Shown: piece after piece, positions 11,615 to 21,090 of the stretch
Layout of the letters: every line of letters starts with the position of its first letter
How positions within the stretch are numbered: the stretch's first letter is position 1
Origin: Brevipalpus yothersi
Taxonomy: Eukaryota > Arthropoda > Arachnida > Trombidiformes > Tenuipalpidae
Length of the DNA stretch: 64,000 nucleotides
Reading direction: 5' to 3'
Assembly (NCBI GenBank): GCA_003956705.1
Contig: QZCP01000445.1
Span: 247,151 to 311,150 of the forward strand
Position numbers and translations under genes: made by a program
The notes under the pieces: generated by a model
Told to the model about the DNA's origin: nothing
Seen by the model: the letters and a program-made list of their open reading frames with translations, nothing else
Database searches by the model: none

Positions 11615-12754
11615 ATGCCTCCTCCTGTGTCCAAGTTTGCTTTTAGTTGCTATTGTTGGTATTGCCTAGCTGAAAGCTTTGATACAAGTTGCAAAAAATG
11701 TAAACTCTCATTTCATTGGAACTGCCTGCATAAAGAGAATAGAAACTATAAATATGTCAAATCTGACATTAACGATGGGCTTGTTTTAGAATGCGAAGAA
11801 TGCAAATCGATCACCGCTGCGGAAAAACCTAAGAGAATCAGGGACACAACATGGGTTAAGCCCATTAGCCCTGAGAGAGTGTCAAGAATTCTAATTAATG
11901 CTCTAAAAGACGATAGACGCCTACATCCTGTTCCTGCTATTCTTCACTCGAGAGCCTTCTGGTCGGATAAAGCTGACGAATCACAGATAGTCAGTTGGGA
12001 AATGATTGATCGCTCCATTGAAACATCGACGTACAGAAGTTACAGAGAATTCTTACATGATGTTAAACTGCTCTGCTTAGCTTTCATTCATGAGGAAAAA
12101 AGTCATGAAGAAGAAATTATGAATTTTCGAGGAAAGGCTATATTATTAATGCATGATTTGAATAGTTGTGTAAGCTGTGTGGAGGCACAGTATGGTAGGT
12201 CCGTCACTTTTGCATCTCTCTGTATGAAGATTCACAGACCAATTTTTTTAAAACAATCAGAAGGCGTCTGCACTAATGTACCCGCGGATATAGCCCGCTT
12301 AGATAATCTACCGTATCCGATTCCTGGAAAAATTGTGGGAATGGCTGGCCGGAAAAAGGTTAAAATTTCTCTGTTCTGGAGGAAAGATCCATCGGTATTG
12401 ATTGTATCAAGTGAGACAGTACTACACGCCTCCCAATTACTCATTGATGAATGCCAAGAATATGCTGAAGAGTTGAAGGATGCTGACAATCGCCTACTCT
12501 GTAACGGTCTTAATCTATTAAAAATGTATCTGCAACTAATCAAGGATAACTGTGGAGCATGGATGTGCCACAATTATGGTAATCCTGTGGAACCATCTGA
12601 TGGTTCAACAGTGCCAAAATTAATTAGAAACGATTCGGATTGCGATTTACTGGAACCAATCAATGGCAAAATAAAAAAGACGAACATTGCTCATACAATT
12701 ACTCTTGCCTCAGATGCGAATTGTTCAAAAACAGACCTGCACAATCATGATTAA
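11615..12754 (+). CDS. PHD/bromo/PWWP protein resembling ZMYND11 (BS69)
   Basis: An uninterrupted 379-residue ORF. Residues about 12-65 form a C4HC3 PHD finger (CYCWYC, CKKCKLSFHWNC, CEEC). Residues about 95-200 are helical and placed where ZMYND11 has its bromodomain. Residues about 225-270 (YPIPGKIVGMAGRKKVKISL) resemble a degenerate PWWP module. This is the ZMYND11/ZMYND8 reader order, which in animals binds histone H3 tails in the nucleus. The C-terminal MYND finger is absent, as if the ORF were cut short. There are no introns, unlike neighbouring cellular genes, so it may be a retrocopy or a gene carried by a mobile element. The family call is by motif order only. Confidence 0.6.
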   Translation: MPPPVSKFAFSCYCWYCLAESFDTSCKKCKLSFHWNCLHKENRNYKYVKSDINDGLVLECEECKSITAAEKPKRIRDTTWVKPISPERVSRILINALKDDRRLHPVPAILHSRAFWSDKADESQIVSWEMIDRSIETSTYRSYREFLHDVKLLCLAFIHEEKSHEEEIMNFRGKAILLMHDLNSCVSCVEAQYGRSVTFASLCMKIHRPIFLKQSEGVCTNVPADIARLDNLPYPIPGKIVGMAGRKKVKISLFWRKDPSVLIVSSETVLHASQLLIDECQEYAEELKDADNRLLCNGLNLLKMYLQLIKDNCGAWMCHNYGNPVEPSDGSTVPKLIRNDSDCDLLEPINGKIKKTNIAHTITLASDANCSKTDLHNHD

Positions 12755-13102
12755 TCTTCTCTCTCTCTTCTTTCTTTTTTTTGAGCTAATTTCTTTTTTC
12801 ATTTACCGCACGATATTGCACAAAGAAGGTTTTTTTATGACCACCGCTGGTCTCTTTTCCTTCACAAACTATTGATAGGATCGACTATTACATCTGAAAT
12901 TTCTCACATACATTATTGTAACAATCTGCTTGATCAAGCTATTAAATAAATACACTAAACATAAGCGTTTCATTATTCAAAGTCTGTATTTGATTAATTT
13001 GTTTAAGCATCAGTAAATACATAACAAGAAGAGATACACTGTAATCATTCTTCATTATGAATTTTAATCTCACTCAGATAGGCATAATGTACAAGTTCAA
13101 TC
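12755..13102. other. No gene seen; AT-rich spacer
   Basis: Contains AATAAA-like sequence near 12945 that could serve the upstream ORF. Nothing else is recognisable. Confidence 0.4.
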
Positions 13103-13543
13103 TCACTTTTCACTCCCTTTATCGTCGACTGTCACATTCGATCCTTTACGAACAGATCCTGCAACTCTTGAAGCACAAGATAACTGGTCCATGTAGTTGC
13201 GACCGGAAATCTGGAGCATTAGTTTTCCCAAATACAAAACGGTTGAAATTAGATCCTCAAGATCTTTGGAAGTTGATGCCATGGTACTGCACATTGTAAT
13301 TAGGATTTGACATACGTGATGAGGAGCAATTATTGCTTGTGTTCCACTGGGTAGATGCTGAATTGCATGATCCAGCAATGTCAGTTTCGCCACACTAGTT
13401 TGATTTAGGTTATTCAATAGCATTCTTATATTCATAAGAGCACTATATAGAGCATCTGATATCTACTGGACAGCTCGAATATTCGTACTATTCACACCTT
13501 GAGAGTCATGTGTCTGATACATTCCTGGACGTTGCGGATTCAT
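13103..13543 (-). pseudogene. Small unknown ORF with one in-frame stop
   Basis: The ORF from ATG at 13543 runs 26 codons (MNPQRPGMYQTHDS...), meets TAG at 13463-13465, then continues in the same frame to 13103 for about 147 codons in all. The predicted protein is mostly helical and ends KGSNVTVDDKGSEK. I do not recognise it. The single stop suggests a recently inactivated gene or a retrocopy. Confidence 0.4.
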
Positions 13544-14051
13544 ATTGGAAGTATGGAGATACACGACAAACAAATAACGAAACTATCGAAATTATAGCAC
13601 ACTGCCTTAAACACACTCGAACACTAAGAGGAATGCTGTAAAATGTGATTTTTGTGGTTGAGAAAGTTTTTCTTTATCATACCAGGTGAGCACATGCTCA
13701 CTTTGCATGTACTCTACCTTTCTCTTTCCCTCCAAAACAATTTTCACCCGAAACTTTGCTGGAACCTCCAAGTTTCACAAACCAAAATGCTGAAACAATA
13801 AATAGATATTATTTTCCCTTTCACTTATCAGATAACTTTTACAATTGAGAATTAAATCGTTTTATTGAGGTGAATGTGATTTAATATTGATACAAATTGT
13901 TGAGTTGATACATTTTTTATTTGAAACTGCATATAATGTGTCTGCAAGGCATAAGGGCTAGCTGGATTATGTGAATATTGAATTATTTTTCTTTCTTTAT
14001 CAAATTGTTGGAAAAAATGCTGTCTTTAAAAAAATGATCATGATTCATTTG
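13544..14051. other. No gene seen
   Basis: AT-rich spacer between two minus-strand ORFs. No repeat or motif is recognised. Confidence 0.4.
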
Positions 14052-14480
14052 TCAATCGTCTCGAGGAACATCCTCGGACCAAATATGCCAATCGTATGTA
14101 CCGACAGGCCCAAGGACTTCAACACAACAGGGCTCGTTGAAATCTTGAAGGTGACGAAATAACTCATCAGCAGGCTTGTTTATTGGATAATCCATCAAAC
14201 CGGGCTCTATCAAATCGAGATTACACAAGCGGCACTTCCATGGTCTACTATCCGAAAGGAATTGATCAATAATTTGAGCGATTGTCATTATGAAAATATC
14301 CTCATTATATGTCAACATGAGATTCATCATCGAATGAAAATCAGGATGTAGCGCCTGATTGACTTCCAGCTTCAAAATCCCTCTTGCTAATGTATACAAC
14401 ACATGGTGAGCCAATTCTCTACTAGTGCGAGTGATTCTTTGTCTTGCAGATCGTCGATCTCTGCTCTTCATTCGTGCCAT
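14052..14480 (-). CDS. Hypothetical 142-residue protein with a CxxC motif
   Basis: Begins MARMKSRDRRSARQRITRTS, a strongly basic N-terminus, followed by a helical middle and WKCRLCNLDL (one CxxC). The end is acidic (SEDVPRDD). The ORF is uninterrupted and uses a good ATG, but no family is evident. It could be an exon or fragment of a larger gene, since the region also holds PIWI debris and a split gene. Confidence 0.4.
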   Translation of the reverse strand: MARMKSRDRRSARQRITRTSRELAHHVLYTLARGILKLEVNQALHPDFHSMMNLMLTYNEDIFIMTIAQIIDQFLSDSRPWKCRLCNLDLIEPGLMDYPINKPADELFRHLQDFNEPCCVEVLGPVGTYDWHIWSEDVPRDD

Positions 14481-15090
14481 TTCGCGATTTACTTTATTAT
14501 ATATCTGTTTGTACAGATATCGCTCGCCTACAAGAAACGTAAAGAGAAAAATGGAAACAATAAATCAAACATTTATAGATAAAAAATGCTTGTTTTTACC
14601 GGTGAAATTGAAACGACCATCTCTGATAGGTGAAGAGCGTTGAATACGCCACATCGTTGATAGAAAATTATTAATATATCTAAACACACAGAAATTGTTT
14701 GAAAAAATACTTCAGTGGCAAACAACTTTGAAAGTAACAGTGGGAATCACGTTGCTTGAACAACAACAGCACTAATTGATAACTTCAAATTTAATCAAAC
14801 CCATAATATCAACGTCTAAGTACATTCATAAAACAATATACATTTCTACTTGAACATTTAATTGTTATCTAGAATTAAGAATAAGAGTCAAGAGGTAGCT
14901 ATGGCGACGGTATCGGTATCCAGTATCAGATCTATTGGTATCTATCAGAAGAGACAACACCCAAATGATCACCAAAGCCACTCGTGCAAACAGTGACCAA
15001 CCGCCGACACAAGTGTCTTCTTATTAACTTAATTAATCTAGTTGTTTTGTTATTTTCAGTGTTATAAATTGTGCCTAAAATTTCTCATTA
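14481..15090. other. No gene seen; upstream of the split gene
   Basis: AT-rich, no convincing ORF. It should contain the promoter of the gene starting at 15091, but I cannot point to a core element. Confidence 0.35.
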
Positions 15091-15413
15091 ATGGCAAGGG
15101 TGATACCTGTTGAGGATGCTCAAAGAAGAGCGATGGAGGAAGATTTTCATCAATTCATTTACAATCTATGCTCAAATCCTCGTTGTATTACTGGTACTTT
15201 TACATGGATTCGTAAGTAGTCTGTTTTGCTCAAAACAATGTTGTAATGTTGTTATTTTTTCTTCAATCAGATTTACCTCAGATACCCACTCTAGCAGTTT
15301 CTCTTGGTTACGCTTGGAACCAGCAATCGACATACGTGCAAGCACTCTATACCCAAGAGGAGAAGGACAATGCTGATAAACTCATCGACTGTGTTGAGAA
15401 ATGTCTTGAAGGA

Positions 15414-15602
15414 TGAAACCCGAAAATCAGGTCACCATATGGGTAGGGAGAGAAGGAGAACTTCAGGCAACAGCCGAAACTTTTCGCCATGTTGACACTT
15501 ACAAGTTCTCCTCTCTCCCCGATGGTTGTTCTGTCCGCAAACATGAATCCAAATTAAATTGTGAAAACCCCAAAAAAAAACATTGTGAGTTTGACCCTCA
15601 CA
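15414..15602 (+). repeat. 5' LTR of the RT-less element
   Basis: 189 bp, TG...CA ends. Its first three bases create an in-frame TGA in the host gene. Confidence 0.92.
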
Positions 15603-16283
15603 TTTGGTTCCCCTGAACGTGATCTATTGTATCGATGCTGAGAATATTGGTTTAATTAAAACATTAAAAGATAAGTATTTTTTCTTTGTTTTCCTCCTCA
15701 CCATCGACACAATGAATGTTGCTACTCTTTCTTTCTCTCTCTTTTCCACCCTTCACACCATGATGTTACACTATTTTGATTGAATATTTGTCTGTGCATA
15801 CAATGTGTGTATGTGTGTGTCCACAGTATTCGAGCTAATTGATTATTTGATCACTTTTTTCCTCTCTCTCCATCTTTCTCTCTCTCTCTCTTTCTTTTCG
15901 CTTTTTGCGGCTTTTTTTCTTGCTCTCTGTGTGTGTATATATACATATATTATTTGAACATTATCCGATAAACTTACTCACTCACCATTGCTCATTGATT
16001 CATTGATTCATTTGATTGTAATTAATACAAAATCGATAATCAATGTGAACTTTCTCTCTCTGTGTATCTCACTCTCTCAACACTAGTGTGTGTGTGTGTA
16101 AGTGTATGTGTTTGCTCAATATTAACCACTTTTTGATATTCATACACATCGATTGTGATTAGGTGGTTACTAGCTCACTGTGTAATAGCTTCCGGAATTC
16201 GGGACTCTATGTGAATATGTGTGTGTAGGTGTTTCCTTTCTCTCGGTGTACATCTCTCTGGATATTGGATGTGTCATAATTGA
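15603..16283 (+). other. Leader of the RT-less LTR element
   Basis: About 680 bases of non-coding sequence rich in CT and TG simple runs. It would include the primer-binding site and the packaging signal. No ORF is supported. Confidence 0.5.
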
Positions 16284-17498
16284 ATGGCAGGGTCTGAAAT
16301 CATCCGGAGGGCTGATAGCCACAAGGAACTACAGATAGCAGTGGAAGAAAATCAAAAACAAACAAAGCAGATAGCTCTGGCTCTACATGAGATGAGAGCA
16401 AATACGAAAACTCTCTTTAAATTGATTCCTTCGCTAGCTGCCGAATACCACTTACTAACTACTGATCTGAAAAATAATGGTAGAGATTTTCAGGAAGCTG
16501 CTGGGGAGATGAAGAATAATCGAACTATCCACCCGAGCTTCTTCAGAGGACTGGGAATCGAAGAAATCTGTGCCGGGATTGGGCATTGCCCAATGGAATT
16601 AATCACACAATTTCGATGCGAAGTTGGAAGAGGAAGCGGATATTACAATCTCAGCTCTGTCTTCATGACACATTTGATGGATGATGATCGAAGAGTAGTT
16701 GAAGCCAAGCCGTTCCCAATCTTCCAAATCAACTCTACACATACTTGTAAAATTAGCCACATTGGTCCAAAGTATTTCATGGTTGAGAAAAATGACTCAA
16801 AAGTATGCGATCTATTCCCTAATGAAGTGGAAGATGGTAATATACCACTGCCACCCGATGACCATTGTACGAATCAATTACCTGGAAACTCTTCAGATTA
16901 TTGGGCGATTACGAATTGCAAGCTGAAGAACGAAACTCTCAACCCCATCAGAGATGTACGTTACATCAATGGTGCTTATCACATTCAGTGTTTTGGCTAT
17001 AATTTCACGATAGAAGGCATATCACAACCATGTCCACCTCATGTTTTTCGTGTATCAGATCAATCAAAGTTTAGTGTTGGAGATCGTTCACATCATCTGT
17101 ATAAGCATAGAATTGATAAGATAATTGGATTATCAGAAGATTGGGTCTCCATATTGAATATGCAAGTACCTGAGACACCTCCATATCAGGAGCCTGACTT
17201 GCCAAATATCAACCGATTGATTCATCCAAGTGATGTTTTCAGTTATATGAGTAACCAAATCTCTGAAAACAAAACTAACACTTTCTTCTGGATCGGTGTC
17301 ATGACTTCTGGTATCCTACTTCTTTTCACTCTATACATGTATTGCTTCCGTGTCAGGTTTAGAGTTGAAAAACCTAGAATCGTAAATATGGTGACGTTTA
17401 GACGACCCAATAGACAGCCCAAAGTGATCAAGTTTGTTGCTGAACCAAGTATTGAATCAGAGAGACAACCATTCTCTTTGATAGACCTTCAAAGATAA
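16284..17498 (+). CDS. Envelope-like type I membrane glycoprotein
   Basis: A 404-residue uninterrupted ORF. Residues about 10-65 are heptad-rich (coiled-coil-like, EENQKQTKQIALALHEM). Residues 95-265 hold about a dozen Cys and several N-x-S/T sites (NSTH, NSSD, NFT). Near residues 340-362 there is one hydrophobic segment (FFWIGVMTSGILLLFTLYMY) followed by a basic 40-residue tail. The order heptad region, Cys-rich ectodomain, membrane anchor and tail matches the membrane-fusion half of retroelement or baculovirus-F-type envelope proteins. No signal peptide or cleavage site is visible, so it is either N-terminally incomplete or needs a spliced leader. Placement ahead of the gag-like ORF is unusual; env normally lies after pol. 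Family assignment is inference. Confidence 0.6.
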   Translation: MAGSEIIRRADSHKELQIAVEENQKQTKQIALALHEMRANTKTLFKLIPSLAAEYHLLTTDLKNNGRDFQEAAGEMKNNRTIHPSFFRGLGIEEICAGIGHCPMELITQFRCEVGRGSGYYNLSSVFMTHLMDDDRRVVEAKPFPIFQINSTHTCKISHIGPKYFMVEKNDSKVCDLFPNEVEDGNIPLPPDDHCTNQLPGNSSDYWAITNCKLKNETLNPIRDVRYINGAYHIQCFGYNFTIEGISQPCPPHVFRVSDQSKFSVGDRSHHLYKHRIDKIIGLSEDWVSILNMQVPETPPYQEPDLPNINRLIHPSDVFSYMSNQISENKTNTFFWIGVMTSGILLLFTLYMYCFRVRFRVEKPRIVNMVTFRRPNRQPKVIKFVAEPSIESERQPFSLIDLQR

Positions 17499-17502
17499 AA
17501 GA

Positions 17503-17622
17503 TGAAGGTTTGTGATAATCAGGGACTAGTGATAGAACCCTGAAGGTTTGTGATAATCAGGGACTTGTGATAAAACCCTGAAGGTTTGTGATAATCAGGG
17601 ACTAGTGATAGAACCCTGAAGG
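17503..17622 (+). repeat. Three tandem 38-bp repeats
   Basis: Units start TGAAGGTTTGTGATAATCAG at 17503, 17541 and 17579 and are almost identical, with a partial fourth. They lie between the envelope-like and acidic ORFs of the LTR element, where a promoter, splice or export signal could sit. Confidence 0.93.
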
Positions 17623-17765
17623 ACACCAAAATCTTCTTTGAACTAACTTTCAATTTCATACTAATCACTTATTGATCCAGTTGATCGAAACAAATCGTTT
17701 TGAAGTACCGGAATTACCCTTATTGTCCCTTTACATTTCGCAGATTCGATAAAAAGCTTCCGAAA

Positions 17766-18206
17766 ATGAATTCTTATAATGAGGACAGTTATTCATCCGA
17801 AGATATGGAACACGAAACAACTACTATTGAGAAAGTAACGAACAAGGATCCATGGAATTTTGATGATGTTTGGAAGATAAGAGATCCGACACCAGTTAGC
17901 AGAGCTAGAGATGAAGAATCCTCTACAAAATCCTATCGAACGAAAAAATTGCAGAGATTTATGCCCAACTACCGAGATAGAATGGCTGCGTTAACTTTGA
18001 ACGATACAGAAACTGATGAAATTGCTTCCAGTTCGAGAGGACAAGAGGTCAATGTAGGCGCCTCGACATCATCGGATTGGGATGATGACGCGGCACCAAT
18101 CTCAAGAGGTCATCCAAAAAATAATATATTTTCTCTCCCGTGTACCTTTGTCAAAGAAAAAGAACCGAGGATAGTGGAATATGAAAATCCTTATCGACCA
18201 AAATGA
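17766..18206 (+). CDS. Acidic ORF upstream of the zinc-knuckle ORF
   Basis: From ATG at 17766 (MNSYNEDSYSSEDMEHE) to TGA at 18204-18206; the frame is open from 17700. Rich in Glu, Asp and Ser and probably disordered, with a basic patch (RTKKLQRFMPNYRDR). The stop overlaps the next ATG in an ATGA arrangement, so the two ORFs may once have been one Gag read through a frameshift, or may be coupled by reinitiation. No homology is recognised. Confidence 0.55.
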   Translation: MNSYNEDSYSSEDMEHETTTIEKVTNKDPWNFDDVWKIRDPTPVSRARDEESSTKSYRTKKLQRFMPNYRDRMAALTLNDTETDEIASSSRGQEVNVGASTSSDWDDDAAPISRGHPKNNIFSLPCTFVKEKEPRIVEYENPYRPK

Positions 18207-19390
18207 AATGTTCCCTAATTCTGGAACAACATTATGGAGCATTTCTGAACCCGTTCGGAGTTCCTCAAAAGTATGCAAAGTATGGCGTTTCTTTGTTTGG
18301 ATTCAAGATTGGAGGAACTGAAAGAGGTAGAAGTAAATACGCAAAGATAACGGTATATGGACGAACGGATGCTGATTTGAATAAGGCATTGGATGCCTTG
18401 GATCAACGAAAATACAGATTCGAAACCCATCTATCCTCACCAAGATTCAAGAATCGACTACGAATATTCTGGAGAGAATTACCAAATGAGCATTGTACGA
18501 TTTGTTTCAAGGGAGATCATGATAGAACTACCTGTCAAAATTGCGGATGGTGCTTAGAAAGTGGGCATAAAAAATTCTAGTGCCCACTAAAACCCGCAGA
18601 ACTAGGAGTGAATCTGGTGGTCAACCTACCAGCAAATCCTGAGCAGAAAGAAATGCCAGTGATGGATACCTCCAGTCACAGCTCACTTTCTAACCCAATA
18701 TCTGAAGAGGACAGACTCTGGAGGGAGAAGAGAGGTGACAATAAACGAAAAAGACTCAACAGGAAGCGATTCTTCCAAGAAGAGATTCAAAGATTACCAT
18801 GGTTCCAAATTCCGGGAAGGTTGAAGTTGTCACTGCTGGAATATGTAGTACCTTCAGGACCAGACGGGCAAGAAAAGATAACATTCGCACTTGATGTCAA
18901 AGGTGGTGGACCGAGTGGCGCTTGTAATGTACATGTATCTGGATGGTGCGGTAGATATGGTGTTCAAACGGTATTCTTTCACACCATCAAAAGACCCATT
19001 TTGGATAAGAAGACTCTGAATACACCATTATCTGGTGTACAGGCCCAGGACTTATTCAAAGGTGAAAGCGAAACGCAAGTCAAGCGTACTTTAATCAATC
19101 TATTGAAAGGTAATCGAGTGGTTCATCATGGTGGAGGTGATCTTTTTGGTCTGGGAATCAACCGTGATGATATAAATAATCACTCTATAGAGGTGATCGA
19201 TACCCAACACCTTTGGGGGACAGATGGAGCTAGACAGCCAATTGGACTTGTGACTCACGATGCCTTCTGGTATGGAGGAAGATTGCTCCGAAGAGAGGGG
19301 TTTAGTAGAACCTCTCCAATAAATGGTCATTCTCCTGAACGGGACAGTCGATTGGCCTTATTGATATATCGAAGTACTATCAACTCATGA
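18203..19390 (+). CDS. Zinc-knuckle protein fused, via one stop codon, to a REX4/ISG20-like exonuclease domain
   Basis: One frame from ATG at 18203 to TGA at 19388-19390, broken only by TAG at 18578-18580. The first part has a compact RRM-like region and CCHC knuckles: CTICFKGDHDRTTC is complete, and the second (CGWCLESGH...) has its last Cys just after the TAG. The second part contains FALDVKGGGPSG, LKGNRVVHHGGGD, VIDTQHLW, VTHDAFW and GHSPERDSRLALLIYR. These are in the order of DEDDh exonucleases of the REX4/ISG20 group (ALDCEM-x-GVGP...LKGRILVGHAL-x-ND...RDTQ-x-Y...HSS-x-EDA). The second acidic residue (Glu of DCE) is Lys here, so nuclease activity is doubtful. Possible stop read-through as in some Gag-Pol genes, or a nonsense mutation. 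Confidence 0.7.
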
Positions 19391-19661
19391 ACGAACATGG
19401 CGTTGTACCAACAGGCTACGACATAAGACGAGCTCAAACTGGGTATACTTACAACCAGTGGCTGAAAGACCAAGGCCTTCTGGACACTGATGATCAGGCT
19501 ACGTAATCGAAAAGAATATTCAATCACTATTATCTGTGAAGGAATTTTATAACCGCAATTATATAATCTCAATTTTATAATCACCACAATTCTTTTATTA
19601 CTCTAATATGTTAATCAATATCCATTGGAAAGAGAAACCTTTCCGTGTTGAGCCGAGGAAG

Positions 19662-19849
19662 TGAAACCCGAAAATCAGGTCACCATATAGGTAGGGAGAG
19701 AAGGAGAACTTCAGGCAACAGCCGAAACTTTTCGCCATGTTGACACTTACAAGTTCTCCTCTCTCCCCGATGGTTGTTCTGTCTGCAAACATGAATCCAA
19801 ATTAAATTGTGAAAAACCCAAAAAAAACATTGTGATTTTGACCCTCACA
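19662..19849 (+). repeat. 3' LTR of the RT-less element
   Basis: Matches the 5' LTR apart from isolated substitutions and A-tract length. It is followed by the target duplication AAGGA. Confidence 0.92.
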
Positions 19850-20341
19850 AAGGATATGTAAGCTTCTTACCAACTGGTCTGCCCACACATGGAATAGGAA
19901 TATCTCAAGATCTAATGCTTCATTGCAGTGAGAGTCTGCTGTTGATGCCGGCATTTTTTTGTGTAACTTTATTTCTAAGGCCGGTGCAGATGCACTATCA
20001 TCAGGGTAAATTCTGTGGGCAATATCTCAGGTACAACCGTGATCAGACTATGGAACGAGTACTGCACACACATTATCGTGAGGAAAACTGCTTGTGTATC
20101 TGCCTAAGTGATAGGATTGGACATGTCGACGCTCAAACATCACTCACAGTTGCCTATGACAATCGGCTTGGTGGCCAAATAATAGATCCTCAAATTCAGC
20201 GTCTGGATCTTGAGAATCCATTGCCTTCACCACCCACTTCCAAAAGTGGTTCAGACAACAAAAATCTCTCAGTCTTGGGAGCATTTTCTATCTTGCTTTC
20301 AAAAGAGGGGAACTACCTCTGCGTGATAAAGCTAGCTTTTC

Positions 20342-21023
20342 TTACTCATTTTGGGAGCTTGACCTAGTATAGCCTTCTAGTAGCCGGCCATTTTTTTTGT
20401 ATACCAAAGCAACTTCAGCCTTGGCTGTGACATCGAAAATATGCATGTCGGTGTCTTGCCTGACGCAACAAATGACAGCCGAACGATAATACTCGCAAAA
20501 TGAATTGTTATCATCATATTTTGCAACAAAATGTCCAGACAAAGCCACAATGTGAACCATTAGCAATTCAGGGCGAGTAAACATCAAAACATCGTGCTCG
20601 GCCCCAATGCCAGTAAAATCCATACCGAATGGCAGAACAGTCCCACCGTAACCGACGCTTGCACGAAATTCTTGGCGAAGACGATAACGTTCAAATCTTT
20701 TAGCATGATAGATTTGGACGTAATCACCATACTCTCTTTCGGAATACTCGACAACTGGCCCATCGAGGATTGTAGATATACCTAAAACACATCGAGTAGT
20801 ATAGATTTAAGTGATCAAATTAGAAATGGGTTGAAAAGATAACCAAAGGATTGAGAATCAAACACTTACCGTTCCAATTGAATGCCATTGATGTAACAAT
20901 ACAGCACGTGTGGATGTTTCCATCAGCGATGTGAAGCAACAACACTAGATGAAACAGATAGAGGTTGCTAGCGAACACTACACAGAATACAATGAGAAGC
21001 TTGACACACCATGTTTTCCTCAA
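20342..21023 (-). CDS. Spliced gene fragment, unknown protein
   Basis: Exon A (21023-20870) encodes a hydrophobic signal-like segment (LLIVFCVVFASNLYLFHLVLLL). A GTAAGT donor follows at 20869, and the acceptor TGTTTTAG precedes exon B (20781-20342). The frame is kept across the 87-nt intron. Exon B is an uninterrupted 146-codon stretch with two Cys near CVRQD/VICC and no recognised family. The frame has no ATG at its upstream end, so a further exon lay upstream, where the TIR transposon now begins at 21091. Its 3' end overlaps the end of the split plus-strand gene by 26 bases. Confidence 0.5.
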
Positions 21024-21090
21024 GATACGATCAGCATGAGATTTAGATCACAACTGACAATTAAAAAGACCATGAAACTGTCTTTTTATA

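Larger units (their letters stand above)
15414..19849 (+). mobile_element. Complete LTR element without reverse transcriptase
   Basis: Two direct repeats of about 189 bp (15414-15602 and 19662-19849) begin TGAAACCCG and end ACCCTCACA. They differ at only a few positions and small A-tract indels, so insertion is recent. The flanks carry an exact 5-bp duplication, AAGGA (15409-15413 and 19850-19854). A TGG two bases after the 5' LTR could start a primer-binding site, and GAGGAAG precedes the 3' LTR as a short purine tract. The 4.06 kb interior encodes an envelope-like protein, an acidic ORF, and a zinc-knuckle ORF running into an exonuclease-like domain. No protease, RT, RNase H or integrase is visible, so it must be moved in trans. 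Confidence 0.92.
15091..20367 (+). pseudogene. Small spliced gene split by an LTR element
   Basis: Exon 1 is 15091-15211 (starts MARVIPVEDAQRRAMEED). It is followed by a 59-nt intron with GTAAGT and ATCAG ends, and exon 2 begins at 15271. The reading frame reaches GGA at 15413, the end of the AAGGA target site, where the LTR element is inserted. After the second AAGGA (19850-19854) the same frame resumes at 19855 and runs to TAG at 20365-20367. Without the insertion the ORF would be about 258 codons. The inserted LTR itself begins TGA in frame and so ends the truncated product after 88 codons. I do not recognise the protein; it is Cys- and His-containing in its second half. The exact frame continuity is strong evidence that this was a real gene. 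Confidence 0.72.

Noticed and set aside
17503..17622. Regularly spaced repeats as a CRISPR array
   Set aside because: The units are contiguous with no spacers and lie inside a eukaryotic LTR element.
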